From the NCBI GenBank assembly GCA_039908525.1, contig JAMOAY010000001.1, positions 372,001-436,000 of the forward strand: DNA of 64,000 nucleotides. Direction: 5' to 3'. The position numbers were made by a program, and so were the translations under genes. Positions 7,101 to 16,033 of the stretch are shown piece after piece (the first letter of the stretch is position 1; each line of letters opens with the position of its first letter). Under the pieces are notes generated by a model, which did not search any database, was not told where the DNA came from, and saw only the letters and a program-made list of their open reading frames with translations. This stretch comes from Magnetaquicoccus sp039908525. Its GTDB lineage: Bacteria; Pseudomonadota; Magnetococcia; Magnetococcales; Magnetaquicoccaceae.

Positions 7101-8672
7101 GTGAAAGATCTGATCGATACCATCCTGCAGTTGAACGCGCGTGGCGACCTTGCGGCGCTCGCGGCCTATCTCGGCAATGGCTCGCACGAACCGCGCACTT
7201 TGTGTTTGGCGGTTACAGAGCTGCTGATCCGAAAAGAGTTACGCCCTGCCTTCATCCTGTCCATGATGCTTGCCAGAATCAACCGGGATCCCATGGTCTC
7301 TGCGGCGCGGGTCTTTGGCGGTATGGTGTTCAACAAACCCGACGAGGAACGGCTGGGCATGGAAGCTTTGCGTGCCCAGGCCGATGCGCTGTCGGAAACA
7401 CAGCAGGAGGATCTGTACCGCACCCTTTTCCCCATGATAGAGAAAATTCTGGGCCCCTTCCCGCACCCCCAGAACTATTCGGACGCCTATCGGACACAAA
7501 TCTTGCGCAAGGGGGAAATCTACAAGGCCGCTTCCCCATTCCTGCGCACCATGCTGGACCAGGACGCACCCGTACCAACCCTGTCTCTGGAAAAAATGCG
7601 CCAGAAATATGAGGCGCATCCCGTCATGCTCAACAACCCGTTGCCTCCCGCCGATGCGCCGCGTTCGCCGCGTCGGATCCTGGTGGCGATGCGCGAACGT
7701 ACCCTTTTCGGTCGCCCGCCGCCGGGTCGACCAGCCCGGGCCGCCGATTATGGGCTGCGTATCGCCATGGCCATGCAGGCGTATGGCTGGCAGGCCGAGC
7801 GGCATGATTTCCGCGTCTCCAACATGAGCCAGGTGCGCGAGGATTGTCAGTCGGTGGTCGAACGCTGTCGACAACTGCAGACGGAGCTGCTGGTAATCGA
7901 TTTGAATGTGTTCGGCAGTCCAGAAGGTGTGCAGGCCAGCACGCAAATGATTACCCAACTGCGGCAGGAAAATCCCTCCATCCAGGTGCTGGTCTGCGCC
8001 ATCGACGCCACCTACCTGGCAGACACACTGCTCGCACTGGCACCATATCTCGACTTGATATGGACATCTGTCGAGCCATCCCTGCCGGTCTGGGAGCATC
8101 CCGCATTGGTTGGCAAGGTTCTCATGGCCCCCCTGCCCTCGGCCGGCAATATCTTCACGCCCGACCTGCCGTTGATTCCAGAAATGCTGTTCGCGGGCAC
8201 GGCCGCCGTCACCGTCAACCGGACCCTGTGGCTGAACACCGTGGAACAGATCGGCCTGCCGATTCGCAAACGATTCTCGTCACAATATACCGACGACGGC
8301 TTGCCTCCCCTGGAGAGTTATGCGCTGTATATAAAAAGCATGTATGATGCAACTTGTGTTCTCAATTTTTCCATGCGCGATTTCCCGCCACCTGCCTATT
8401 ACGTCAATTGGCGAACCTTTGAGGGCATACTGGCCGGCGCCCTGTTGATCCAGGAAACGGCGCCAGAGTCCTATCACTACTTCATACCGGGAGAGCACTT
8501 TCTGGAGTTTGCCACACTGGCTGAACTGAGGTCCATCGTGCGCTTCATCACGGAAAACCGGGACGAGGCCGAAGAGGTGCGCCGGCGCGGAAATGCCTTT
8601 GCGCGGGAACGTTACAACGATACGGCCTTGATCGGTTATGTTGATAGACGGCTTTATTTCCCAAACCCATGA
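7101..8672 (+). CDS. CgeB-like glycosyltransferase, paralog 2
   Basis: 523-residue tandem paralog of the preceding gene, identical over most long stretches (for example MRERTLFGRPPPG and SSQYTDDGLPPLESYALYIK). It has the same C-terminal CgeB-like donor domain and probably a related sugar-transfer role. The GTG start lies in GTGAAAGATCTGATCG, matching paralog 1. Differences are clustered: an extra GNGSHEPRTL segment near the N-terminus and a clean end RLYFPNP before a palindromic repeat. The high similarity suggests a recent duplication or gene conversion; the two may differ in acceptor. Confidence 0.8.
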   Translation: MKDLIDTILQLNARGDLAALAAYLGNGSHEPRTLCLAVTELLIRKELRPAFILSMMLARINRDPMVSAARVFGGMVFNKPDEERLGMEALRAQADALSETQQEDLYRTLFPMIEKILGPFPHPQNYSDAYRTQILRKGEIYKAASPFLRTMLDQDAPVPTLSLEKMRQKYEAHPVMLNNPLPPADAPRSPRRILVAMRERTLFGRPPPGRPARAADYGLRIAMAMQAYGWQAERHDFRVSNMSQVREDCQSVVERCRQLQTELLVIDLNVFGSPEGVQASTQMITQLRQENPSIQVLVCAIDATYLADTLLALAPYLDLIWTSVEPSLPVWEHPALVGKVLMAPLPSAGNIFTPDLPLIPEMLFAGTAAVTVNRTLWLNTVEQIGLPIRKRFSSQYTDDGLPPLESYALYIKSMYDATCVLNFSMRDFPPPAYYVNWRTFEGILAGALLIQETAPESYHYFIPGEHFLEFATLAELRSIVRFITENRDEAEEVRRRGNAFARERYNDTALIGYVDRRLYFPNP

Positions 8673-8676
8673 CCTC

Positions 8677-8729
8677 GCAGGGGCGCTGCCCCTGCACCCC
8701 GCCAGGGGAGATAATCTCCCCTGGACCCC
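8677..8729. repeat. Short palindromic element S3
   Basis: Hairpin CAGGGGCGCTGCCCCTG, then CCAGGGGAGAT, A, ATCTCCCCTGG and ACCCC. Right-end form of the repeat family, between the convergent ends of the glycosyltransferase and pabB-pabC genes. Confidence 0.9.
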
Positions 8730-8737
8730 ATGATACT

Positions 8738-10540
8738 CTATGTCCACTCTGCCAAAACTTTTCCTTCCGCGTTCCGTAACATCGTCACCCGTGCCCCGCC
8801 TTGTACACTGTTGCCCATGCGGATTTCGTCTGCGCGACAGAGATCCTCCAAAACCAAACTTCTCTCCCGGGCCTGCAAACACCGCTGCTGTTCGGCCCGC
8901 CAGAGGCTTGCCAGCAAACCATCCGCCAGAGGCGGCACCCACCACGCCCCGTCCAAATGGACAGCGATGGCCCGGATGGCCCCCTCGGTGACATGACCCA
9001 GACCGTTGAACAACAGCGCCTCCCCATCTCCCGCCGCTCTGGCCCGAGCCAGCGCCCACTCGAACAGTTGCCGCCGACTGGTCTTGTGACGCAGCAGGCG
9101 ATCCAGACGGTCCACCACACAGGGGGCAATGCGCACCGTCAAAGCAGACGGAGGCTGCGGACAGGGTCGCCTCTCCAGGGTGAAACGCCCGGAAAGCTCC
9201 AGCAACAGGCGGAGCATGCTGGCCTGCCGATCCTCCGCATGCCAGAGTGCCGCCTGATGCCGGAGCGCTGCTTCGATCTCTGCCCCGTCACAGGCGAACC
9301 CCAGACAGCGGGCGGAGCTCTGCAAACGCTGCAGATGGTACGCCAGGCGGGGCATCGCCCCCTCCGCATCCAGCAGCAGGGTCTCGATCAACTGCAACGG
9401 GGGCGGCAACTCCTGCAAAAAACGGCCTTTGTCGGCAATCTCCTGCCACTCGCGCCGGCTCTCCGAATCGGCCACGATCCCGCCCCCCAGCCCGACCCTG
9501 GCCCTCTCCTCTCCCTGCCAGGTCACGGTTCGAATCGCCACATTGCCGATCAGGTCGCCTCCGGGACGCAACACCAGCAGCGAACCGGTGTAGATACCCC
9601 GTGGCCTCCCTTCCAGGCACTGGATGATCTCCATGGTGCGCCGTTTGGGTGCGCCGGTGATGGAGGCGGCCGGGAACAGCGCCTCCATCAGCCGGTCCAG
9701 GCCCAAACCCGCCACCTGCCGCCCATGCACACGGGTCTCCAGATGTTGTACCGTGGCGAACAGGCGCCGTTCGAACAGATGCTCCACCCGCACCGTGCCC
9801 AGTCGGCACACCTTGCCCAGGTCGTTGCGGGCCATGTCAACGATCATCAGGTGTTCGGCCCGCTCCTTGGCCGAATGCAGCAGCGCCTGCCCCCGTGTCT
9901 CATCGGCCTCGGGAGCCGCCAGACGGGCGCATGTTCCCTTGATGGGGGCGGTCAGCAGCCGATCACCCTGGCGTTGCACAAACAGTTCGGGGGAAAAGGA
10001 GGCCACCGTCACCGCTTCGCACTGCAGCCAGGCGGCGTATGGGTGGCGGTGCGCCGTCTGTACGGACAGAAACAGTTGCGCCGGATCGACTGCTCCGGAG
10101 AGGGTGGACGACAGCGTGTAATTGACCTGGTAGCTGTCGCCGGCGATGATGTGGGTCAGGATGGTCGTGATAGCCTGTTGATAACGGCTCCAGGTAATCT
10201 CCGGTTGCAGGGTGGACGGAGGGGGGGGAGACAAGAGGGGAAAGGTGACGGTCTCCGCCTGTGGAAAAACCGCCAGCCAAAGCAGCGGCAAGCGGTCGGG
10301 GAGCTGCACCGGCCATTGAAAAGCTGCCGCCGCCTCGTAGGTCAAAAAGCCCGCCACCCAGCGACCTGCCAGCGACTCCTGTTCTGCCTGACGCAGGAGC
10401 TCCGCCACTTCGGAGGGGTGATGGGTCGTGTAGATCTGCAGGGGATGGTGCAGGTACAGAGGCGCGCCCAGTTCGGCGAAGTCGAACAGCAGACAGGTCT
10501 CTGATTGCAGTCTCTGGACGGAGATGGGACAAAAAGACAC
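8738..10540 (-). CDS. pabB: Aminodeoxychorismate synthase component I fused to 4-amino-4-deoxychorismate lyase
   Basis: Makes p-aminobenzoate for folate: PabB aminates chorismate to 4-amino-4-deoxychorismate and PabC removes pyruvate. Residues 1 to ~375 are the chorismate-binding fold with the catalytic-type PIKGT lysine (~201), MIVDMARND, ASITGAPKRRTMEII and the GLGGGIVADS end motif. Residues ~385-600 are a class IV aminotransferase-like PabC domain with the PLP lysine in RHKTSRR (~486) and HVTEGAIRAI. The start is uncertain: no ATG outside the repeat, and GTG codons at 10540 and 10561 both lack a good ribosome site. The upstream ATG at 10639 lies inside a palindromic repeat and would add a repeat-encoded peptide, so I reject it. 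The glutamine amidotransferase PabA is not in the window. Confidence 0.9.
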   Translation of the reverse strand: MSFCPISVQRLQSETCLLFDFAELGAPLYLHHPLQIYTTHHPSEVAELLRQAEQESLAGRWVAGFLTYEAAAAFQWPVQLPDRLPLLWLAVFPQAETVTFPLLSPPPPSTLQPEITWSRYQQAITTILTHIIAGDSYQVNYTLSSTLSGAVDPAQLFLSVQTAHRHPYAAWLQCEAVTVASFSPELFVQRQGDRLLTAPIKGTCARLAAPEADETRGQALLHSAKERAEHLMIVDMARNDLGKVCRLGTVRVEHLFERRLFATVQHLETRVHGRQVAGLGLDRLMEALFPAASITGAPKRRTMEIIQCLEGRPRGIYTGSLLVLRPGGDLIGNVAIRTVTWQGEERARVGLGGGIVADSESRREWQEIADKGRFLQELPPPLQLIETLLLDAEGAMPRLAYHLQRLQSSARCLGFACDGAEIEAALRHQAALWHAEDRQASMLRLLLELSGRFTLERRPCPQPPSALTVRIAPCVVDRLDRLLRHKTSRRQLFEWALARARAAGDGEALLFNGLGHVTEGAIRAIAVHLDGAWWVPPLADGLLASLWRAEQQRCLQARERSLVLEDLCRADEIRMGNSVQGGARVTMLRNAEGKVLAEWT

Positions 10541-10584
10541 GACGACTCGGCGGGCCAACACACGAAGGGTGGATAAAGTACCAT

Positions 10585-11020
10585 GGGGTCCAGGGGAGAT
10601 TATCTCCCCTGGTGGGGTGCAGGGGCGAAGCCCCTGCATCTTCTGCGCGCCTTATCAGAAGCCCATTGGCGCAGCCAATGGGCGCCGCGCGCACAAAACC
10701 CGCCCCGCAGGGGCGGACTCCTGGAGGGCGGCAGCCCGACCAAGAGACCGCCGAACACCATGCACTTCAGGGTGGATACCTGTTTTTTTTGTGCGACAAG
10801 GTCGTTTTGTTCTGCTCGAACACCCCTTGTATCGCGATGTCCATGTCGGGCTGCCGCCCTCCAGGAGTGCCCCTGCGGGGCGTTTTGGGCGCGTTGCGCA
10901 AATTTTCTGCGAAAATTTGCTTCGTGAAAACGCGCCTGACCAGCAGGGCTCCGCCCTGCACCCACCAGAGGGCTCCGCCCTCTGGACTCCCGCCAGGGGA
11001 GATAATCTCCCCTGGACCCC
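10585..11020 (+). repeat. Full-length modular palindromic element, copy A
   Basis: 436-bp element filling the gap between pabB and sdhE. In order: terminal palindrome (centre GATTATC); hairpin GGGGCGAAGCCCC; hairpin CCCATTGGCGCAGCCAATGGG (10661-10683); GCGCGCACAAAACCCGCC; a 24-bp perfect inverted repeat (10717-10740 with 10845-10868) around a 104-nt core; GCCCCTGCGGGGC; hairpin GCAAATTTTCTGCGAAAATTTGC; hairpins CAGGGCTCCGCCCTG and CAGAGGGCTCCGCCCTCTG; terminal palindrome (centre GATAATC). Copies B, C and D share this order. There is no credible protein gene inside; frames that stay open do so because of the GC-rich stems. Confidence 0.92.
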
Positions 11021-11055
11021 ATATGACTCTACCCATCCAATCCTGTCGGTTGCCG

Positions 11056-11943
11056 CTACACCACCCCGCGCTCCGCCAGCGCCGCATGGGGATCCACATG
11101 CAGTCGCCGAATCCCCAACGTCTCGGTGCTGATGTTCATGGCAATGCCCAACAACTGGGCAAAATTCATCTCCGGCAGATTGATCTCCTGCCCGACCGTA
11201 TCCTCGGCCAGCTTCTGGTAAGCCCCCATGGCCATGTCACACAAAGTACAGGGGGTGATCAGCACCTCGGCCCCGGCCCCCTTGGCACTCAGACAGTTCT
11301 TGGCCACCATGGTGCGCATCTCGGTGGCATCCGACAACATGACATGGAAGCCACAACACTTGTCATGGCCATCGTAGGCCACCGGCGTGCCCCCCATCAA
11401 CTGGATCAAACGGTCCAGATGGTCGGCCTTCTCCCCGGCCTTGGAATCAAAAATCTCCTCGGGACGCAGGTTGTGGCAACCGTAGAAAGGGGCAACCCGC
11501 AAACCGTTGAGAGGCCGCCGGATCTTCTCCTTGACCCGATCGGGATCCAGCTGATCGGTGATCACCCAGAGCAGATGATAGACCAGAATGGTGGCCTTGT
11601 AAGGCCGCACCCCGGCCTGGACGATCACATGATTGATCTGTTCCAGCAACTCCGGCTCGGTCCTGAAACGGTGGTTGGCATAACTCAAGGTCTGCAGACA
11701 GGTGTTGCAGATGGTCACCAGATGACGACCCTGGGCCTCCGCCTCGGACAGAATGCGGGCCGCCACCGCCAGGGCAAAGGCCGGCTTGCTCTCCCGCAGA
11801 CTGACCGCACCGCAACAGGTGGCCTGCGGCATGGGATGCAGGCCGATGCCAAGCTCCCGGGCAACGGCCTGCGCGGCCCAATCCGCCTCTTTTTGCACCT
11901 GTTTGGCGGCACAACCCGGATAATAGGCAAATTCCAACGACAT
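11056..11943 (-). CDS. sdhE: Succinate/fumarate oxidoreductase subunit SdhE-like (CCG-domain protein)
   Basis: Third subunit of the SdhABE-type complex and a relative of heterodisulfide reductase subunit B. The 295 residues carry two cysteine-rich CCG domains: YPGC...CCGAVS...CNTC and YGCH...KCCGFH...CTLC. These ligate an unusual iron-sulfur centre in the family and link SdhB to the membrane quinone pool. The ATG at 11943 is preferred, with GGAG seven bases upstream; the adjacent GTG at 11946 is too close to that site. It follows sdhB by 17 bp in the same operon. No SdhC/SdhD heme-b anchor or SdhF gene is seen nearby. Confidence 0.88.
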   Translation of the reverse strand: MSLEFAYYPGCAAKQVQKEADWAAQAVARELGIGLHPMPQATCCGAVSLRESKPAFALAVAARILSEAEAQGRHLVTICNTCLQTLSYANHRFRTEPELLEQINHVIVQAGVRPYKATILVYHLLWVITDQLDPDRVKEKIRRPLNGLRVAPFYGCHNLRPEEIFDSKAGEKADHLDRLIQLMGGTPVAYDGHDKCCGFHVMLSDATEMRTMVAKNCLSAKGAGAEVLITPCTLCDMAMGAYQKLAEDTVGQEINLPEMNFAQLLGIAMNISTETLGIRRLHVDPHAALAERGVV

Positions 11944-11960
11944 CACGTTTCTCCTATCGG

Positions 11961-12938
11961 CTATTCGGGGACAATCTCTTTGGCCTTGGTCTCCACATCA
12001 ATGGGATGCTCCTCCAGCAACTGATAGATCTTCCGCAACTCTTCCACCCCCTGGGCCTTGTGGGGAAAAGGAGAGGGGATCTTGCCTCTCTTCAGCAGAT
12101 GCCAGGCGGTGCCCAACTCGCCGATGGAACCCAGAATACCCACGGTGCGCTGCAGAAGGGTGAACTCGTTCAGATCCCCCCACCGTTGGATGTCATCATG
12201 AAAAGCCAGGGCATGTTTGGCCCCCGGACCATCGACAAACCCCTTGGCAATGCCGCGGGTACGCAGCTTGACAATCGCCTCCATGGGTTTGACATCCTTG
12301 GGGCAGCTCTCGACACACATGGCGCAACGGGTACAACTCCACATCATGTTCGGCTCGGAAAGCTCCCACAGGCGACGGGTTTTTTGCCCTTCACGGGGAT
12401 CGGAGACCACCCGGAAGGCCTTGGCCAAAGCCGCCGGACCGGCAAAATCATCGTTGACCTCCAGCATGGTGCAGTCGGAATAGCAACACCCGCACATGAT
12501 GCACTGGGTGACTTGGTTGACTTGATCGTAGGCCGATTTGTCCAGGGTGTGTGCCTGCTCCGGGCCATCCTCCAGGTAGGGTCTGACCTGATGGACCTTG
12601 CGGTAAAAGGGAGCGATGTCCACCACCAGATCTTTGAGGATCGGTTGGTTGGCCATGGGGGCCAGCGACACCACCCCCTCCTTGGCCACCTCCCCGACAT
12701 GGGTCTTGCAGGCCAAGCGGGTGCGCCCGCTGATCTTCATGGCACACGAACCGCAAATGGCCGAACGGCAGGATTGACGGAAGGTCAGGGTGCCATCCTG
12801 GCGGCTCTTGATCTCCTCCAGGGCCAGCAGGACGGTGGTGGTCTCGCTGACCTCCAGGGTGTAGTCCCGATCGTGGCTCTCCATGGTGCCCTGCTCGGTG
12901 GTCCAGTTGCGTTGAATGCGAAACGTGTAAACGGGCAT
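11961..12938 (-). CDS. sdhB: Succinate dehydrogenase/fumarate reductase iron-sulfur subunit
   Basis: Electron-transfer subunit. The N-terminal ferredoxin fold has [2Fe-2S] ligands Cys57, 62, 65 and 77 (SCRSAICGSC). The C-terminal part has the [4Fe-4S] motif CIMCGCCYSDC (from Cys146) and a second motif CTRCAMCVESCP (Cys202, 205, 208, 212). Classical SdhB has CxxIxxC here and binds [3Fe-4S]; the extra Cys205 suggests a second [4Fe-4S] cluster, as reported for SdhABE/F-type enzymes. At 325 residues it is longer than the usual ~240, with ~80 extra C-terminal residues. It lies between sdhA and sdhE. Confidence 0.93.
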   Translation of the reverse strand: MPVYTFRIQRNWTTEQGTMESHDRDYTLEVSETTTVLLALEEIKSRQDGTLTFRQSCRSAICGSCAMKISGRTRLACKTHVGEVAKEGVVSLAPMANQPILKDLVVDIAPFYRKVHQVRPYLEDGPEQAHTLDKSAYDQVNQVTQCIMCGCCYSDCTMLEVNDDFAGPAALAKAFRVVSDPREGQKTRRLWELSEPNMMWSCTRCAMCVESCPKDVKPMEAIVKLRTRGIAKGFVDGPGAKHALAFHDDIQRWGDLNEFTLLQRTVGILGSIGELGTAWHLLKRGKIPSPFPHKAQGVEELRKIYQLLEEHPIDVETKAKEIVPE

Positions 12939-12989
12939 GACGGCCTCCCCTTTGTTGTTAGGAACCCAGCAAAACGCGCGCGAACCGCC

Positions 12990-14675
12990 CTAGTAGGAGC
13001 GCACCATCGGCTCATACTCAGGCAACCCCAGGGTGCGCACCGCCTCGTGGGAGAGGACAACGGCCCCCTGGTTGGCATCCCAATGGCTGATGGTATGCCG
13101 ACGCCAATTCTGGTCATCCCGGTTGGGAAAATCGGTGCGGGCGTGGGCACCCCGCGACTCCTGGCGCGCCAGCGCCCCCCGGGCAATACACTCCATCAGG
13201 TCCAGCATGTTGCCCAACTCCCAGGCCCGGACCAGATCCACATTGAACACCTCCGACTGATCCTGGACACTGACCCGTTCATACTCCTGACGCAGGGCAG
13301 GTATCTGGTTCACCATCTCCTGCAACCCTTCCACGTTGCGGAACACCCCGCAATGGAGGTTCAAATCCCTGGCCATGCGGGACAGAAGGTCCGGCGCCCG
13401 CATCCCCTTGCCCTGTTTGAGTCTGCTGATCCGCCCCTTGACCTCGGCCAGAACCGACAGGGGAAAATCACGCTGTGACTGGCCCTGCACGTAGCGGCTG
13501 GCATGCTGGCCGGTGATCTTGCCGAAAACGATGGTATCCAGCAACGAATTGCCCCCCAACCGGTTGGCCCCGTGTACCGAAACACAGGCCGCCTCGCCGG
13601 CAGAAAAGAGACCCGGCAGCGGCGAGGCGCCCAACTTGTCAGTACGGATGCCCCCCATGGAGTAGTGGGCCGTCGGCCGCACCGGCAACGGATCGTGGAT
13701 GGGATCCACCCCCTCCAGATCGATCGCCAGTTGGCGGATCTGCGGCAGGCGCTCCAGGATTTTCTCGGCCCCCAGGTGGCGCAAATCCAGGAAAATGGCG
13801 CCGTTCTTGCCTCGGCCCTCGATGATCTCCGTCTGCTCGGCCCGGGAGACCACATCCCGCGAGGCCAGCTCCAGCTTCTTCGGAGCATATTTGCTCATAA
13901 AACGCTCGCCATGGACATTGATCAGATAGCCCCCCTCGCCCCGCGCTCCCTCGGTCACCAGGATGCCGGTGGTCAACAGGCCGGTGGGGTGGAACTGCAC
14001 AAACTCCATGTCGGCCAACGGCGCACCAGCCCGCAGGGCCAGGGCCATGCCGTCCCCGGTGTTGGTGGTGGCGTTGGTGTTGGAAATAAAGACCCGACCA
14101 TAACCCCCGGTGGCCATCAAAATCCCCTTGCCACCCACCGGGAACACCTCGCCGGTCTTGATGTCATAGACCACGGCCCCCGAGACATGCCCTTCGCCAT
14201 CGGTCACCAGGCGAAAAACGCTGCACTCCTCATAGACCATCACCCCGGCCTTGACCAGCTGCTCCCACAGGGTGTGCAGCAACACCTGACCGGTGCGGTC
14301 CGCCGCGTAGCAGGTGCGGTCGAAACTGGCCCCACCAAAAGGACGCTGGGCAATCAATCCCCCCTCCAGGCGGGAAAAGGGGGTGCCCATGCGGTCCATC
14401 TCCAGAATGGCCTCCGGCGCCTCCTGGCACATCAGCTGAATGGCATCTTCGTCCCCGATATAGTCGGCCCCCTTGACGGTGTCAAAGGTGTGGGACTCCC
14501 TGGAATCCTTGGGGTCGATGGCGGCATTGATACCGCCCTGGGCAGCACAGGAGTGGCTGCGCAATGGGTGAATTTTGCTGATGATTGCCACATCTATCCC
14601 GGCCTTGACCCCCTCCAGGGCGGCACGCATGCCCGCCAAACCGGCACCGACGATGATCAGGTCATGACTCCTCAT
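12990..14675 (-). CDS. sdhA: Succinate dehydrogenase/fumarate reductase flavoprotein subunit
   Basis: Catalytic subunit interconverting succinate and fumarate, 561 residues. It shows the FAD dinucleotide motif IVGAGLAGMRAA, the RSHSCAAQGG loop whose histidine carries covalent FAD in the family, and substrate-site motifs FHPTG and HYSMGGI. The C-terminal helical domain is normal. The ATG at 14675 is chosen because AAGGAGGAG lies just upstream; the ATG at 14693 precedes that site. No Tat signal is present, so unlike the periplasmic Campylobacter-type MfrA this enzyme faces the cytoplasm. First gene of sdhA-sdhB-sdhE; the A/T-rich stretch 14740-14800 upstream may hold the promoter. Confidence 0.95.
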   Translation of the reverse strand: MRSHDLIIVGAGLAGMRAALEGVKAGIDVAIISKIHPLRSHSCAAQGGINAAIDPKDSRESHTFDTVKGADYIGDEDAIQLMCQEAPEAILEMDRMGTPFSRLEGGLIAQRPFGGASFDRTCYAADRTGQVLLHTLWEQLVKAGVMVYEECSVFRLVTDGEGHVSGAVVYDIKTGEVFPVGGKGILMATGGYGRVFISNTNATTNTGDGMALALRAGAPLADMEFVQFHPTGLLTTGILVTEGARGEGGYLINVHGERFMSKYAPKKLELASRDVVSRAEQTEIIEGRGKNGAIFLDLRHLGAEKILERLPQIRQLAIDLEGVDPIHDPLPVRPTAHYSMGGIRTDKLGASPLPGLFSAGEAACVSVHGANRLGGNSLLDTIVFGKITGQHASRYVQGQSQRDFPLSVLAEVKGRISRLKQGKGMRAPDLLSRMARDLNLHCGVFRNVEGLQEMVNQIPALRQEYERVSVQDQSEVFNVDLVRAWELGNMLDLMECIARGALARQESRGAHARTDFPNRDDQNWRRHTISHWDANQGAVVLSHEAVRTLGLPEYEPMVRSY

Positions 14676-14845
14676 AACTCCTCCTTGCCACATGCTGTTC
14701 CCGTTCCAGGAGACTTGTCTTCACGGGGATTCTGGCCCATCATAATTCATTATGCAATGATCAGGAAAAACTGTGTTGCATTTTTTTGTAAAGGGTCATC
14801 CAGAACGGCCCTTTAGCCCCCCTCTGCGGTCATGGATCACCTCTG

Positions 14846-16033
14846 ATGGCAATGGATTGCTTCGATACGGAACTGAAAGAGTCCCTGCGCCGACAGGCCT
14901 TGGATGAGGGGTTTGAGGCGGCGGGTTTTGCCCCCCCGCGACCGCCACCGCAGGCCGATTATCTGGATCGCTGGTTGCAGCAGCAGGCCCACGGCAGCAT
15001 GGCCTGGATGGCCAGGGAACCGGAACGGCGCCAGGATCCCCGGCGGCTGCTGACCCCACTGGGAACCATCCTGGTGCTGGGGGCCAACTATCGCCCGGCC
15101 GATGATCCGCTGGCCCCCGGTCGCGAGGCAAGCCGGGGCTGGATCTCCGCCTATGCCCGCAACCGGGATTATCACGACATCCTCAAAAAACGGCTCAAGC
15201 GCTTGGCCTTGTGGCTGGAGGCACGGCTGCAGCGGCCGGTTGCCGGGCGACTGTTCGTGGATACCGCCCCGGTGTTGGAAAAACCGTTGGCCGTGGCCGC
15301 CGGGCTGGGATGGCAGGGCAAAAACAGCCTGCTGGTCTCGCCCCGGTTCGGCTGTTGGCTGTTTCTGGCCGAATTTTTCCTGCCCATCGCACTGCCCCCC
15401 GACCCCCCCATGGCAGACCATTGCGGCCGTTGCCAACGCTGCCTGCAGGCCTGCCCCACCGAGGCCCTGGCTCAACCTTATCGGCTGGATGCCCGCCACT
15501 GTCTGGCCTACCTCACCATCGAACGGGCCGAACCGATTCCGCACCGCTACCGGGCCGCCATGGGCAACCGGATTTATGGCTGCGACGACTGTGTGGCGGT
15601 CTGTCCCTGGAACCGTTTTGCACCCGCCACCCGGGAGGTGGCGTTCATGCCACGCGCGGAGCTGCACAACCCGCCCCTGCTGGAGCTGGCGGAACTGGAC
15701 GAAACCGCCTTCCGGACCCGGATGCAGCACGCCCCGCTCAAACGGATCGGCGTGGTGCGCTTCCTGCGCAATGTGGCCGTGGCGCTGGGCAACTGGGGAG
15801 CACCGGAGGCGCTGCCGGCCCTGGCCCGTCTGCTCCAGCATGACGCCCCCCTGGTCCGGGGCCATGCCGCCTGGGGGATCGGCCGGTGGCGCCGCCAACA
15901 GGCGGGGGAACCCTGCGGCGCCACCCCGGAGCGACTGCTCGCGGAGCAGTGGCAACGGGAACAGGAGCCCTGGGTGCGGGAGGAGATCGAGGCGGCTCGT
16001 CAAGCGATACGGGGAGAGTCCTCCTCGCCTTGA
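14846..16033 (+). CDS. queG: Epoxyqueuosine reductase QueG
   Basis: Cobalamin- and iron-sulfur-dependent enzyme for the last step of queuosine synthesis in tRNA anticodons. The 395 residues include the N-terminal cobalamin-binding region (LGANYRP, DYHDILKKRL, DTAPVLEKPLA), two ferredoxin-like cluster motifs (CGRCQRCLQACPTEAL and YGCDDCVAVCPWN) and a C-terminal HEAT-like repeat (ALPALARLLQHDAPLVRGHAA). The last 34 nt overlap the end of the convergent CysZ-like gene. Expressed divergently from sdhA. Confidence 0.95.
   Translation: MAMDCFDTELKESLRRQALDEGFEAAGFAPPRPPPQADYLDRWLQQQAHGSMAWMAREPERRQDPRRLLTPLGTILVLGANYRPADDPLAPGREASRGWISAYARNRDYHDILKKRLKRLALWLEARLQRPVAGRLFVDTAPVLEKPLAVAAGLGWQGKNSLLVSPRFGCWLFLAEFFLPIALPPDPPMADHCGRCQRCLQACPTEALAQPYRLDARHCLAYLTIERAEPIPHRYRAAMGNRIYGCDDCVAVCPWNRFAPATREVAFMPRAELHNPPLLELAELDETAFRTRMQHAPLKRIGVVRFLRNVAVALGNWGAPEALPALARLLQHDAPLVRGHAAWGIGRWRRQQAGEPCGATPERLLAEQWQREQEPWVREEIEAARQAIRGESSSP

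Noticed and set aside
10541..10639. Repeat-derived N-terminal extension (peptide PGEIISPGPH) on PabB; same on the YceH reading at 19118-19222
   Set aside because: The same peptide appears before unrelated genes because it is the translated terminal palindrome. Family similarity and ribosome sites begin after it.
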